Below are positions 1 to 12,163 of a stretch of 64,000 bases of DNA, piece by piece (the stretch's first letter is position 1; each line of letters begins with the position of its first letter). This stretch comes from Kiritimatiellia bacterium (GTDB lineage Bacteria; Verrucomicrobiota; Kiritimatiellia; CAIQIC01; JAGNIJ01), in the NCBI GenBank assembly GCA_018001225.1, contig JAGNIJ010000001.1:238941-302940 (forward strand), given 5' to 3'. A program made the position numbers and the translations under genes. The notes below the pieces were generated by a model. The model was not told the DNA's origin. It did not search any database and saw only the letters and a list, made by a program, of their open reading frames with translations.

Positions 1-88
1 GGATCTTCGACCCTATGCAATGCCGCGCAGGTTCTCCTTGGCCGTCGCTCCAGGCGAGAAATCTATCTGCATCGTATAGATAGCGTTA

Positions 89-113
89 TGGAGGGCGAGC
101 GTCCACGCGAGCC
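89..113 (-). repeat. 25-bp dispersed repeat, copy A
   Basis: Read on the minus strand this carries GGCTCGCG followed by a T and GGACGCTCGCCCTCCA. The same string, without the T, occurs on the plus strand at 23974..23997, where it encodes the C-terminal residues of HolA. Two copies 24 kb apart in unrelated contexts indicate a dispersed repeat. I see no gene in positions 1-204; the remainder holds only a weak inverted repeat near 63-83. Confidence 0.55.
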
Positions 114-204
114 GCAAAGACAGCGCCGGGCGCAGTGATTGCTCGAGTGACCGCAATCCTTACGCGCGGATTCTGGCTCCGCCGGCGGAAAAATCCTGGT
201 TCGC

Positions 205-3200
205 TTATTCGCGGCCCGTCCGGATGCGGTAGAACCGCTGCTCGACGCCGGGGATGACATCCGTCCACACGTTGACCGGCGGGAGGCCGGGCAGGTTGGT
301 GGCGGGCAGCAGCGGCGCGAACTCGTTCATCAGGTTGGTGGTGAACATGACGGTGTAGTACCGGCCCGTCACGCTCTGCCAGCGCACGAGGTAGCCGCCC
401 GAGTGGCCGTCCGTCGTCAACTGGCTGGCCCGCAGCACGCTGCCGGTGTCCTTCGGGCCCGTGCCGGCGAGGAACTCGTCGCCGTCGGGCGCGCCGTCCT
501 GGTCCCAGTCTGAAGACCCGTGTGCGGCGGTCAGGTTGCCGAAGTGCGCCTGCTCCCAGGCGTCGTCCATGCCGTCGGCGTCGGTATCCACGAAGCCGGA
601 GAGGCGGGTGACGGTGACCGTGTCGGCGTACCAGGTCCCCGCGGAAGCCGCGCCGGGCCGGGTGACCCGCAGGTCGTTGAAGAACACGTCGTAGTCGCTG
701 CCGCTGCCGGCGCTGTAGTTCCAGACGCGGAAGCGCGCGAGGGTCTTGTCCGCCAGGTTCTCGATGCTGCCTGTGATCGTGCGCGTCGAACTGCCGTAGG
801 GCAGGATCTGCACGGAATAGGCGTTCGTCGCCGTGAGCCGGAAGCTGATCTCCAGCCCGGCGCCCGTCCAGCCGATATCCGTGGTATTGCCGGTGATGCT
901 GTAGTTCGTGTCGCCGCCGTTGAAGAAGAACTGCCACAGCGTCTCGCCGCCGGCGTTCTGCAGCGCGACGCCCGCGCCGCGCCCGGAGTCAATGTAGCCG
1001 TTCTCGAACTTCACGGAAAATACGTCCGCCGTGGTCAGGGCCGAGTTGAACGAGCGTTTGGCCTCGGAGAGCTGCCCGTTGTTCGCGTACAGGCCCCAGG
1101 CCTTGGTCCCGATGTTGCACTGCGGGGCGTTGCTGCAGACGAACGCGCCGGCCTGGTTGACGTCGCTCGTGCTGGTGTACATGGACCACGCCGCGAAGCC
1201 GGTCCCGGCGTTCTGGTTGTTCGTCCAGCCCGTGTTGTAGGCCGTCGCCGAGGCGCTGTCGACGGCCGTCGTGGTCGTACCCGACACCGGCTGGTTCGTG
1301 CCGGCGACGACGATGACGTTGGCACCCTGGGCCAGCGGGATGCCGGCGGCGGACCAGGACGAACCGGCGGCGCAGGTCCCGCTGCCGCCGGTCAGGCTGT
1401 TGCTCCAGCGCAGCCAGCCCGTGATCGCCTCCTCCGCGAGGCCGGACACGGTGGCGTTGGTCGTGTCCGCGCCGACCGTCACGTTCGTCGCCGGGGTGGT
1501 GATGACCAGGCCCGTGATGTCGTCGCACCCGGCCACCGTCACCTTCCAGTCCAGTTCGTTGTTGTTGTCCCACGTGCCCGAGCCGTTGTTGAACACGCAG
1601 TTGATCTCGTAGGTGCCGACCGGCGCGGAATACGTGTATTCCCAGACGCCGCCGCCCAGCGAGGTCATGGCCGGGTCCGGGTCGATCACATCCTGCCAGT
1701 CGTTGTGCCCGACGTGGATGTACACCGGCTGCGCGGTCTTCAGGGGCCCGTCGTTGGGCGTGTACGTGATGGTCACGTCCACGCAGCCGTTCGGGGCGGG
1801 CGGATCGAAGGCCGCCGTGGACACGTTGGTGCCCGAGCCGCCGCCGTTGGTGCCGCAGTTGGAAACCGCCACGCTCCAGTTCTGCCCGCCGTTGTTGTCC
1901 CAGACGCCCGAGCCGTTGTTAAAGCAGGCGTTGATGAGCTCCGTGTTGGTCGGCGTGGTGTAGATGTAGGTCCAGTAGTCGCCCGAGCTGGTCATCGCCG
2001 GGTCGGGCGTGATCGTGTCCTGCCAGTCGTCATGGCCGACGTGGATATACACCTGCCCCGCGCCGAGCGGGCTGCCGGACTTCTTGTACTTGATCGTCAC
2101 CGGGTTGCAGCCGTCGGGCGAGGCGGGATCGAACTCGACGTACGGCCCCGTGCCGCCGCCCGTGCTCTCGCCGACCCAGACGTGGAAGATGTCGCTGCGG
2201 TTGGTGTTGCCCTTGGTGTCCACGGCCTCGACGAAATAATCGATCATCGCGTCGTGCTGGCCGGCGATGGTCCCCAGGTAGCGCTGCGCGCGGTTGGCCG
2301 GGTCGGGCACGTTCGGGCCCTTGACCGACGGCCACCAGGAGGCGGTCATCGTCGCGTTGCTCCACGCGGTGACCTTCGCCGCGTTGTGGGCGTACACCTC
2401 GTTGTCGATCTCGTTCACCGGGTTGACCCCGTCGAGGTCCACGCGCCAGCAGAGCTTGACCGAAGACAAGCTGCTGACGTCGTCCACGAACGTCCACACG
2501 TCGAAATCGGACGAGGCGTTGGAGGACTCGTTCCACATCTTGCCGCCGGGATTGTAGGGCAGGCGCTGCGGCGGGAAGATGCTCGGCCCGACGGTGTCGG
2601 ATCCGGGATGCCGGGCGATAACCTTGTTGGCCTCGGTAATGGCCATGTTGACCGCGCGCGTGGCGTTGCCGTCCCAAGGGTTGTTCCGGTCGTAGTCCCA
2701 GTACCAGTAGCAGGAAGTCTCGGCGTTCAGGTAGTAGTGCCAGGCCTTGGCGGTGTCGCTGCCGATGCCCCACTCGACGTCGTTCATCGTGTAGCCGCTT
2801 TCCAGGGCCTCCGCCGTCAGGACCCGGTTGATCCCGGCGACGAGGACGGACCACGAGTACATGTCCGGCATCTCGCCGCTGCGGTCCTCGTAGGAGAGCC
2901 ATTTCTCGAAGTACGGCGTGCCGCCGTCGATACCGACCCAGCTCCCGGGCTCGACGTGGATGATGTCGTTCGTGTCCGGCGGGTAGAGCGAGAGGTAATC
3001 CTGCACGGAGGTGTGATCGAAATCGGCGTTGGCCTGGCACATGGAGAGGAAGTTGCCGTGCTGGCCGTTCCACGCGTCGGAGTTCTTCATGCCGTAGTTG
3101 TCGCCGTCGCTGTGGCACAGGATCAGCATGGGCTTGGCCGCGTTGTTGTTCTTGGCCACGTGCGAGCCCCAGACGTTCTCCGGCTTGAAGGCCCCGTACC

Positions 3201-4074
3201 CGCCGCGCCCGTTCTCGTTGCCCTCGTAGCGGCCCGCGGGCACGGCGATGATCTTCTTCCGCGCGCCGGTCCAGGGATCGACATGTTGCACATAGTGCGG
3301 CTGGTAGGCCCACGGGGCGAGGACCTGGGTCGGGGCCCAGATGTTCTGGAGCTGGACCCACTCGCTGTTCAGGGCCGTGGAGCCGGGATTGTTCACGTCC
3401 GCCTTGTTCGGGCGGCAGGAACTGCCGTCGTTCCACGGGAAGTCCGGCACGGTGCGGAAGAGGTGGCCGTTGTCCACGATCACCCACTCCATCCCCTCCT
3501 CGACGAGCGCGGGGATGATCCACTCCGCGAACGCGCACTCCGGCGGCCAGAAGCCCTTCGAGTACTGCCCGCCGGTGTCCCACACATCCTTGTACTGCTC
3601 CTTGTGCAGGCGGATCTGCATGACCATGGCTTCCTTGCTCGTCAGCGGCATCAGGCTGTGGTGAAAAGGAATGCCGACCAGGTCGAGGCGTGGATTGTTG
3701 AGCGAGGTCTTCAGGCCGTTGCGCGCCCAGCGGTAATTGCCGACCCACGAGTTGTAGCCCCAGAGGTTGTTGTTGTTCTCCGCGAGCGAGCCGGAGTAGC
3801 TCACCTGCGCGCCGGCGTGGGCCATGCCCCGGTCCGCGCCCTGCTGCACCGCGTCCTTCGGCCAGTTCCGGTACGCGTTGTACCGGTCGCCGTCCCACAC
3901 GCCCGGCACGCTGAAATTGAATTCGGTGGTGTCGTTGACGCTCTTGTAGGGATAATAGATCGGCTGGTGCATGTGCCACAGGTAGGTCACGTGAAAGGGC
4001 ACGGCGGAACATACCGCTCCGAGCGCGAGCAGCAGCGAAAGCGACAGGAAAAGGCCGGACTTGTTTTTGCGCAT
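205..4074 (-). CDS. Secreted GH57 amylase-like glycoside hydrolase with two starch-binding modules
   Basis: Predicted to hydrolyse or rearrange alpha-glucans outside the cytoplasm; 1289 aa. I start at 4074, where MRKNKSGLFLSLSLLLALG is a clear signal peptide preceded by GGGGAG; longer in-frame upstream sequence looks non-coding. GH57 motifs are visible: HMHQP near residue 32, FWPPE near 173 (its Glu sits where the family nucleophile lies) and SDGDNYG near 319 (acid/base Asp). Two CBM25-like repeats, each ending NNGSGxWDNN, cover about 655-735 and 755-850. A beta-sandwich linker and a lectin-like domain follow. Around 1158-1200 is a calcium-binding stretch (DTDADGMDD, DWDQDGAPDGDE), then a C-terminal domain ending FYRIRTGRE that resembles the end of the protease at 10537. 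Monocistronic, with a palindromic operator candidate upstream. The exact substrate cannot be fixed from sequence. Confidence 0.85.
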   Translation of the reverse strand: MRKNKSGLFLSLSLLLALGAVCSAVPFHVTYLWHMHQPIYYPYKSVNDTTEFNFSVPGVWDGDRYNAYRNWPKDAVQQGADRGMAHAGAQVSYSGSLAENNNNLWGYNSWVGNYRWARNGLKTSLNNPRLDLVGIPFHHSLMPLTSKEAMVMQIRLHKEQYKDVWDTGGQYSKGFWPPECAFAEWIIPALVEEGMEWVIVDNGHLFRTVPDFPWNDGSSCRPNKADVNNPGSTALNSEWVQLQNIWAPTQVLAPWAYQPHYVQHVDPWTGARKKIIAVPAGRYEGNENGRGGYGAFKPENVWGSHVAKNNNAAKPMLILCHSDGDNYGMKNSDAWNGQHGNFLSMCQANADFDHTSVQDYLSLYPPDTNDIIHVEPGSWVGIDGGTPYFEKWLSYEDRSGEMPDMYSWSVLVAGINRVLTAEALESGYTMNDVEWGIGSDTAKAWHYYLNAETSCYWYWDYDRNNPWDGNATRAVNMAITEANKVIARHPGSDTVGPSIFPPQRLPYNPGGKMWNESSNASSDFDVWTFVDDVSSLSSVKLCWRVDLDGVNPVNEIDNEVYAHNAAKVTAWSNATMTASWWPSVKGPNVPDPANRAQRYLGTIAGQHDAMIDYFVEAVDTKGNTNRSDIFHVWVGESTGGGTGPYVEFDPASPDGCNPVTIKYKKSGSPLGAGQVYIHVGHDDWQDTITPDPAMTSSGDYWTYIYTTPTNTELINACFNNGSGVWDNNGGQNWSVAVSNCGTNGGGSGTNVSTAAFDPPAPNGCVDVTITYTPNDGPLKTAQPVYIHVGHNDWQDVIDPDPAMTSLGGGVWEYTYSAPVGTYEINCVFNNGSGTWDNNNELDWKVTVAGCDDITGLVITTPATNVTVGADTTNATVSGLAEEAITGWLRWSNSLTGGSGTCAAGSSWSAAGIPLAQGANVIVVAGTNQPVSGTTTTAVDSASATAYNTGWTNNQNAGTGFAAWSMYTSTSDVNQAGAFVCSNAPQCNIGTKAWGLYANNGQLSEAKRSFNSALTTADVFSVKFENGYIDSGRGAGVALQNAGGETLWQFFFNGGDTNYSITGNTTDIGWTGAGLEISFRLTATNAYSVQILPYGSSTRTITGSIENLADKTLARFRVWNYSAGSGSDYDVFFNDLRVTRPGAASAGTWYADTVTVTRLSGFVDTDADGMDDAWEQAHFGNLTAAHGSSDWDQDGAPDGDEFLAGTGPKDTGSVLRASQLTTDGHSGGYLVRWQSVTGRYYTVMFTTNLMNEFAPLLPATNLPGLPPVNVWTDVIPGVEQRFYRIRTGRE

Positions 4075-4129
4075 GATATTGAACTCCCCGAAATGTTGAT
4101 TCGCGTCCACTCGCGGCGACGTTAGCGTA

Positions 4130-4158
4130 TGATTACCCCCTTGCCGGAAACCTGTAAA
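4130..4158 (-). promoter_or_regulatory. Candidate promoter of the GH57 gene
   Basis: On the minus strand TTTACA (4153-4158) and TAATCA (4130-4135) are separated by 17 bp, giving a plausible -35/-10 pair for the GH57 gene. The -35 hexamer lies inside the palindrome 4154..4167, so a bound protein would block it. The -10 match is weak. Confidence 0.35.
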
Positions 4159-4167
4159 GCGCTTTAC
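4154..4167. promoter_or_regulatory. Perfect 14-bp palindrome, candidate LacI-family operator
   Basis: GTAAAGCGCTTTAC is a perfect palindrome with a central CG, the layout typical of LacI-family (including catabolite cre-like) sites. It sits about 80 bp upstream of the GH57 start and overlaps the candidate -35. No LacI-family regulator lies in this window, so the protein partner is unknown. Confidence 0.5.
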
Positions 4168-4329
4168 CCGCGCGGGGCTGGGCGCCGCCACCGGGGGGGC
4201 TAAGACAAGGACAGCCGTTCTCACTTTGGCGCTTTTCCGGGAGCGTCGCGGTCGTGGCCCCCGCTGGACTTTCAACGGCCGCCCGCGGTACCGCAGGCGC
4301 TACGAGCCTGCTGTTCAGCCCAAGGTGCG

Positions 4330-4363
4330 AAAAAAAAGGCGAGGGGCGATAAAGCCCCCCGCC
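4330..4363 (-). terminator. Intrinsic terminator of the nifJ-ferredoxin operon
   Basis: On the minus strand a GC-rich 10-bp stem (4354-4363 with 4338-4347, one mismatch) and a 6-nt loop are followed by a run of eight T. It begins 24 bp after the ferredoxin stop codon. The rest of 4168-4387 holds no gene. Confidence 0.85.
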
Positions 4364-4387
4364 TTCACGGAGCCGCGCCGTGGCGGC

Positions 4388-4576
4388 TCACTCGACCTTG
4401 ATGCACTCGACCGGGCAGTTGGCGGCCGCTTCCTGGGCGGCGTCCTCGGAGCCGGCGGGCACGCTGTCGCCCTTGGCCTTGGCGATGTTGTCGTCGCCCA
4501 TCTCGAAGACGTCCGGGGCGGTGGTCACGCACAGCTCGCAGCCGGTGCAGAGGTCCTTGTCGATCGTCGCTTTCAT
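4388..4576 (-). CDS. Small 4Fe-4S ferredoxin
   Basis: A 62-aa ferredoxin, probably the electron acceptor of the pyruvate:ferredoxin oxidoreductase encoded first in the same operon. Cys residues in CTGCELC (10, 13, 16) and in NCPVEC (54) fit ligands for one 4Fe-4S cluster; the ending CPVECIKVE is typical of single-cluster ferredoxins. The start at 4576 has GGAGAA upstream and lies 23 bp after the flavoprotein gene. The protein is acidic and cytoplasmic. A strong terminator follows directly. Confidence 0.88.
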   Translation of the reverse strand: MKATIDKDLCTGCELCVTTAPDVFEMGDDNIAKAKGDSVPAGSEDAAQEAAANCPVECIKVE

Positions 4577-4599
4577 GGGTTTCTCCTTTGGTGGCCGGA

Positions 4600-5607
4600 T
4601 CAGGTCATCCGGTATTCGCTCTTGTACTTCTCCAGAATCTTGATGTAGTTCGCGCGCTCGAAGGCCGACGGGTCGGCGACGGTCTTCTGGCTCAAGAGGC
4701 CCTTCATCTGCCGGACGGACTCGTACTCGTTTTCCTCCAGCCAGTTGTCCAGGTCTTCGACCAGCGTGGTCAGGTGGCGGAGCCCTTTCTTCAGCAGCGC
4801 GGCGGTCGTCATCACCACGTCCGCGCCGGCGAGCAGGTACTTGACCGCCTCGCGCGCGCCGTGCACGCCCGTGGTCGCCGCCAGCGAGGCCTTGATTCGC
4901 CCGTGCAGGATCGCGATCCAGCGCAGGGGCAGCCGGATGTCCTCCGGCGTGCTCAAGTTCAGCGTCGAGGCCACGGTCATGTTCTCCAGGTCCAGGTCCG
5001 GCTGGTAGAACCGGTTGAAGAGCACCAGCGCGTCCGCGCCGGCCTGGTCGAACTGGTGGGCCATGTTGGCCAGCGAGCTGAAATACGGCCCGATCTTCAG
5101 CGCGACCGGGATCGTGACGGCGGATTTGACCGCCTTCAGGATGTCCAGGTACTCCTGCTCGACGGCGGCCCCCGTGAGCTTCGGGTCCGTCGGGATGTAG
5201 TACACGTTCAGCTCCAGCCCCTTCGCCCCCGCCTCCTGGATCCTCCGCGCGTACGAAATCCAGCCCTCGTGCGTCACGCCGTTCAGGCTGCCGATGATCG
5301 GGATGTCCGTCGCGTCGGCGGCCTTGCGGATCAACTCCAGGTAGGCGTCCGGCCCGACGTGGTAGTCGCCGCCCGCGGGGAAGTACGAGAGCGATTCGGC
5401 GAAGCTCTCGGTCCCGGCGGCGAGCCGGTCGTCGATCTGCTGCTCCTCCTGCCGGACCTGCTCCTCGAAGATGGAGAACATGACCACGGCGGCGGCGCCG
5501 GCGTCCTCCATCTGCCGGATCTTGTCCACGCTCTCCGAAACGGGCGCGGCGGACGGCACGAGCGGGTTCTTCAGGCTCATGCCCATGTAGGTGGTGCTCA
5601 AGTCCAT
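4600..5607 (-). CDS. Dihydroorotate dehydrogenase-like FMN oxidoreductase
   Basis: A 335-aa TIM-barrel flavoprotein of the dihydroorotate dehydrogenase-like family. It shows MGMSLKNPLVPSAAP at the N-terminus, a phosphate-binding strand region (GADVVMTTAALLKKG) near the C-terminus, and NVYYIPTDP mid-barrel. It lies between nifJ (18 bp upstream) and a ferredoxin (23 bp downstream), a linkage seen in anaerobes. It may therefore be a ferredoxin-linked oxidoreductase rather than the pyrimidine enzyme; no pyr gene is nearby. True PyrD activity is possible but less likely. I am sure of the fold and unsure of the substrate. Confidence 0.8.
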   Translation of the reverse strand: MDLSTTYMGMSLKNPLVPSAAPVSESVDKIRQMEDAGAAAVVMFSIFEEQVRQEEQQIDDRLAAGTESFAESLSYFPAGGDYHVGPDAYLELIRKAADATDIPIIGSLNGVTHEGWISYARRIQEAGAKGLELNVYYIPTDPKLTGAAVEQEYLDILKAVKSAVTIPVALKIGPYFSSLANMAHQFDQAGADALVLFNRFYQPDLDLENMTVASTLNLSTPEDIRLPLRWIAILHGRIKASLAATTGVHGAREAVKYLLAGADVVMTTAALLKKGLRHLTTLVEDLDNWLEENEYESVRQMKGLLSQKTVADPSAFERANYIKILEKYKSEYRMT

Positions 5608-5625
5608 GGCGTGTTCCTTTCCTTC

Positions 5626-9192
<3,567 letters not shown>

Positions 9193-9325
9193 CTTTACAC
9201 TTCTCCGTTTCCTGGCTGCGCGTGAAAGTCTTCGGAATTGAAGATTTCAGGACAAAAAAACGGTGTACCACTACCACGAAGCCCGGCCCCGGCGCAAGAA
9301 CCGACTTGGCTTTTTTTAAGATTGA

Positions 9326-9353
9326 ACCACGGAGAACACAGAGGACGCGGAGG
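9326..9353. repeat. Degenerate 9-10-bp tandem repeat
   Basis: Three imperfect units (ACCACGGAGA, ACACAGAGG, ACGCGGAGG) lie in the 300-bp gap between nifJ and the dus gene. They belong to the same class of short-period arrays seen elsewhere in this window. No gene is seen in 9193-9492. Confidence 0.5.
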
Positions 9354-9368
9354 AGGCCGGGAAAAGGT

Positions 9369-9448
9369 TTTTCCAAACATTGGAAAAAAAGAGCGCAATT
9401 TTTCCAAACATTGGAAAAAATAGGCAAAAAGTTTCCAAGCATTGGAAA
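9369..9448. repeat. Three phased copies of a 19-bp palindrome
   Basis: TTTTCCAAACATTGGAAAA occurs at 9369..9387 and 9400..9418, and a variant with centre GCA at 9432..9448. Each copy is an 8+8 inverted repeat (the third 7+7) around 3 bp. Register from copy to copy is exactly 31 bp, close to three helical turns. Two further copies lie inside the gene at 19434 (19853..19900). Possible protein-binding array or hairpin repeat. Confidence 0.75.
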
Positions 9449-9456
9449 ATCCGCTT

Positions 9457-9484
9457 CTGAACCCTGAACCCTGAACCCTGAACC
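9457..9484. repeat. Heptamer array CTGAACC x4
   Basis: Four perfect tandem copies of CTGAACC directly precede the dus start codon. The same heptamer, degenerate, occurs just before kdsB and kdsA (27253-27276 and 28209-28232). The array replaces any recognisable ribosome binding site of the dus gene. Confidence 0.75.
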
Positions 9485-9492
9485 CTCCCCCC

Positions 9493-10527
9493 ATGCCCCA
9501 CGCCGCGACAAACACATGGTCCCTCGGCGGGCTGCCATTGGCCACGCGCGCGGTCCTGGCGCCGATGGCGGGCTACACCGACCTGCCGTTCCGGCGGCTG
9601 GTCCGGTCGTTCGGCGGCGTCGGGCTGGCCTTCAGCGAGATGGTCAACCCGGACAGCATCCTGCGCGGCCGTAGCCGGAAGGTGTCGGCCCTGGTCGCCA
9701 CCGCGCCGGACGACCGCCCGCTCGGCTGGCAGATCTACGGCACGAACCCCGGCCTCCTCGCCGAGGCGGCGCAATGGTTCGAGGCGCGCGGTGCGGAACT
9801 GGTGGATATCAACATGGGCTGCCCGCAGAAAAAGATCTGCAGCCGGGGCGCGGGCGCCGCGCTCATGAAGACGCCGGACCTTGCCGTCGAGATCGCGCGC
9901 CGGGTCGTGGAGTCGGTGAAGATCCCCGTCACGGTGAAGATCCGGCTCGGCTGGAACGCGCCGGATGCCGCCGTGGACCTCGCCCGCGGCCTGGAGGCCG
10001 CGGGCGCGGCCGCGCTGACGGTGCACGGGCGCACCCGCGCGCAGCGGTTTTCGGGAACAGTGGACCTCGACGGCATCCGGCAGGTGGCCGAGGCCGTGCG
10101 CGTGCCGGTGATCGCCAACGGCGACGTCTTCACGCTGGCCGCCGCCCGGGAGATGCTCGACCGGACCGGCGCGTCGGCGCTCATGATCGGGCGGCACACG
10201 TTTTCCGAGCCGTGGTTCCTGCGCGACGTCGCGCGCGATCTGGCCGGCGAGCCGCCGCTGCCGACGCCCGCCTTCGCGGAGCGAATCGCGATGATGCGCC
10301 GGCTGTACGCGGACCACCTTTCACTCTACGGCGAGCGGTTCGGCGTGTCGCTGTTCCGCCGCTGGATCCCGCGGTTTGCCAAGGGGATGGGCGTTCCGCG
10401 CCCGATGATGATCGCCTTCCTGCAGGCCGTCACACCCGCCGAGTGGGAAGAGGGGATGGCGGCGGTCGAACAGTGGGCTGCCGCGGAAGGGCGCGGCTGT
10501 TCACTCGAACGCGCGCCCAGGGTATAA
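9493..10527 (+). CDS. dusB: tRNA-dihydrouridine synthase (DusB type)
   Basis: Reduces uridine to dihydrouridine in tRNA with FMN and NADPH; 344 aa, normal for the family. The barrel opens with LAPMAGYTDLPFRRLVRSFG near residue 21. NMGCPQKKI near 108 carries the catalytic Cys, followed by GAGAALM. GDVFT and ASALMIGR mark the FMN-phosphate region near 215-235. The ATG at 9493 follows a heptamer array and has no evident Shine-Dalgarno, so the start is less certain than the function. The protease at 10537 starts 9 bp downstream, perhaps in the same transcript, though no functional link is apparent. Confidence 0.88.
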   Translation: MPHAATNTWSLGGLPLATRAVLAPMAGYTDLPFRRLVRSFGGVGLAFSEMVNPDSILRGRSRKVSALVATAPDDRPLGWQIYGTNPGLLAEAAQWFEARGAELVDINMGCPQKKICSRGAGAALMKTPDLAVEIARRVVESVKIPVTVKIRLGWNAPDAAVDLARGLEAAGAAALTVHGRTRAQRFSGTVDLDGIRQVAEAVRVPVIANGDVFTLAAAREMLDRTGASALMIGRHTFSEPWFLRDVARDLAGEPPLPTPAFAERIAMMRRLYADHLSLYGERFGVSLFRRWIPRFAKGMGVPRPMMIAFLQAVTPAEWEEGMAAVEQWAAAEGRGCSLERAPRV

Positions 10528-10536
10528 GAATCCGGC

Positions 10537-12081
10537 ATGGCGGGACATCGCGTTGCCCTTTTTCTTCTGGTCGGGCTGGCGGTCGGCGCCCGGGGCGAGT
10601 GGCCCTTCGCGCCGCCGGATCCCGGTCAGCCTTTTGCGCGGGATCACGTCATCGTCCGATTCCGACCCGACCGGGTGGCGGCGCGGTTCGGGCGGGTGAC
10701 GGACGTGAACCCCCGCGACGCGGAAACCGCGCTCGGTCTGCCCGCCGGTGCCGCGCTGGTGGACACGGGCTACGGGCGCTGGCTCCGCGAGGCCCGCGGC
10801 GGCGGCGCCGCGGAGATCAGCCTGGACCGCCACGTGTACGCAAGCGTACCGCGCGGCATGACCGCGGAAGCGCTCGTGGCGGCACTGCGGGCCAACCCGG
10901 CCGTGGAGTACGCGGAACCCGACGGCATCGGGACCGGCGGGGCCACCGTGCCGACCGATCCGGATTTCGGCAGCCAGTGGCACCACCTGAACACGGTCTA
11001 CACCAGCAACGACCTGCCGGCGGATATCCGGTCCACGCAGGCCTGGGATCTCTCGCAGGGCTCGACCGGCGTGATCGCGGCCGTCCTGGACACGGGGCTG
11101 AACACGAACCTCGCGGAGTTCGCCGGACGCCATGTCAACGGCTACGACTTCGCGTATAGCGACAGCAATCCCGCGGACGACAACGACCACGGCACCGCGG
11201 TCGCGAGCGTACTCGGCGCGAACGCGAACAACGGCAGCCTGATCGCCGGCGTGGACTGGAACTGCCGGATCATGCCGGTGAAGGTCCTCAACAGCGGGAA
11301 CACCGGGCTCTATTCATGGTGGGCGGACGGCATCGCGTGGGCGCTGACGAACGGCGCGGACGTGATCAACCTCTCGGCCGGCGGCTCCACGAGCGACACG
11401 ACCTTGAGCAACGCGATCATGAACGCCATCGCGCAGGGCGTCGTCTTCGTGACCATCACGCACAACGACGGCGGCGGTAGCATCCGGTTCCCCGGCCGGA
11501 TGGAGGCGTGCATCACGGTCGGGGCGACGGACACAAACGACGCGCGCGCCTCGTTCAGCAACTACGGCTCCGCGACCGATCTCGTCGCGCCCGGCAACAA
11601 CATGGCGCTCGTGTCGCGGTCGGGGACGCTGCTGACCGGCTGGTGGGGCACCTCCTTCGCCGCGCCGCAGGTCGCCGGCGTGGCGGCGCTGCTCCGGGGG
11701 CTGTATCCCGGATTGACGCACGGGCAGGCGCACACGCTGCTGACCGCCGGGGCGGACGACCAGGTCGGCAAGCCGGCGGAGGACGTGGCGGGCTTTGACG
11801 TGTATCACGGCTGGGGGCGGCTCAACGCCTATAACACGCTCGTCCTGGCCGGGACCCGCCTGGATTCCGCCGGCTGGGACCCGGCGGCGAGCCTCCGCTG
11901 GACCAGCCCGCCCAACGCGAGCAACCGCGAACCCTTCGTCGTGCAATCGGCCGCCACGGTTACGGGCGCCTTTGCCGAGGCGGCCGGGACCTTCGCGTAC
12001 GGGACCAACCAGGCCCTGTGGCAAGCCGCCGCGCCGCTCGCGGGACAAGAGTTTTTCCGCATCGCCGTTACCAACCGGTAA
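10537..12081 (+). CDS. Secreted subtilisin-like (S8) serine protease
   Basis: A 514-aa exported endoprotease. A signal peptide (MAGHRVALFLLVGLAVGARG) is followed by an inhibitor-like prodomain to about residue 130 (HVIVRFRPD ... NPAVEYAEPDG). The catalytic triad is complete: Asp in AAVLDTG near 184, His in DHGTAVAS near 222 and Ser in GTSFAAPQVAG near 371. The last ~75 residues form a small beta domain ending FFRIAVTNR, like the C-terminus of the GH57 enzyme at 205, suggesting a shared sorting or anchoring signal (inference). It starts 9 bp after dusB. Confidence 0.88.
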   Translation: MAGHRVALFLLVGLAVGARGEWPFAPPDPGQPFARDHVIVRFRPDRVAARFGRVTDVNPRDAETALGLPAGAALVDTGYGRWLREARGGGAAEISLDRHVYASVPRGMTAEALVAALRANPAVEYAEPDGIGTGGATVPTDPDFGSQWHHLNTVYTSNDLPADIRSTQAWDLSQGSTGVIAAVLDTGLNTNLAEFAGRHVNGYDFAYSDSNPADDNDHGTAVASVLGANANNGSLIAGVDWNCRIMPVKVLNSGNTGLYSWWADGIAWALTNGADVINLSAGGSTSDTTLSNAIMNAIAQGVVFVTITHNDGGGSIRFPGRMEACITVGATDTNDARASFSNYGSATDLVAPGNNMALVSRSGTLLTGWWGTSFAAPQVAGVAALLRGLYPGLTHGQAHTLLTAGADDQVGKPAEDVAGFDVYHGWGRLNAYNTLVLAGTRLDSAGWDPAASLRWTSPPNASNREPFVVQSAATVTGAFAEAAGTFAYGTNQALWQAAAPLAGQEFFRIAVTNR

Positions 12082-12163
12082 CAAGCTTGTGCTCGGGGCC
12101 GCAGAAGAGGAGAATGCGACTATCCGGGCGGCGCGCGGAACTGCCCGGGAACAGGAGGCAAGA

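Noticed and set aside
1..204. Gene remnant or terminator at the window start
   Set aside because: No open frame with plausible composition and no T-run after a stem on either strand; only a dispersed repeat is supported.
520..4125. Very long open frame antisense to the GH57 gene
   Set aside because: It is a by-product of high GC at third codon positions on the opposite strand; its composition is Val/Arg/Gly-rich with no domains, while the minus-strand protein has clear motifs.
9369..9448. Possible small CRISPR array
   Set aside because: Repeats are palindromic and only 12-14 bp separate them; no cas genes are present and the spacers are far too short.
9457..9484. Telomere-like repeat (CTGAACC)n
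   Set aside because: It is short, internal and beside a gene start, and similar heptamers occur at several internal sites.
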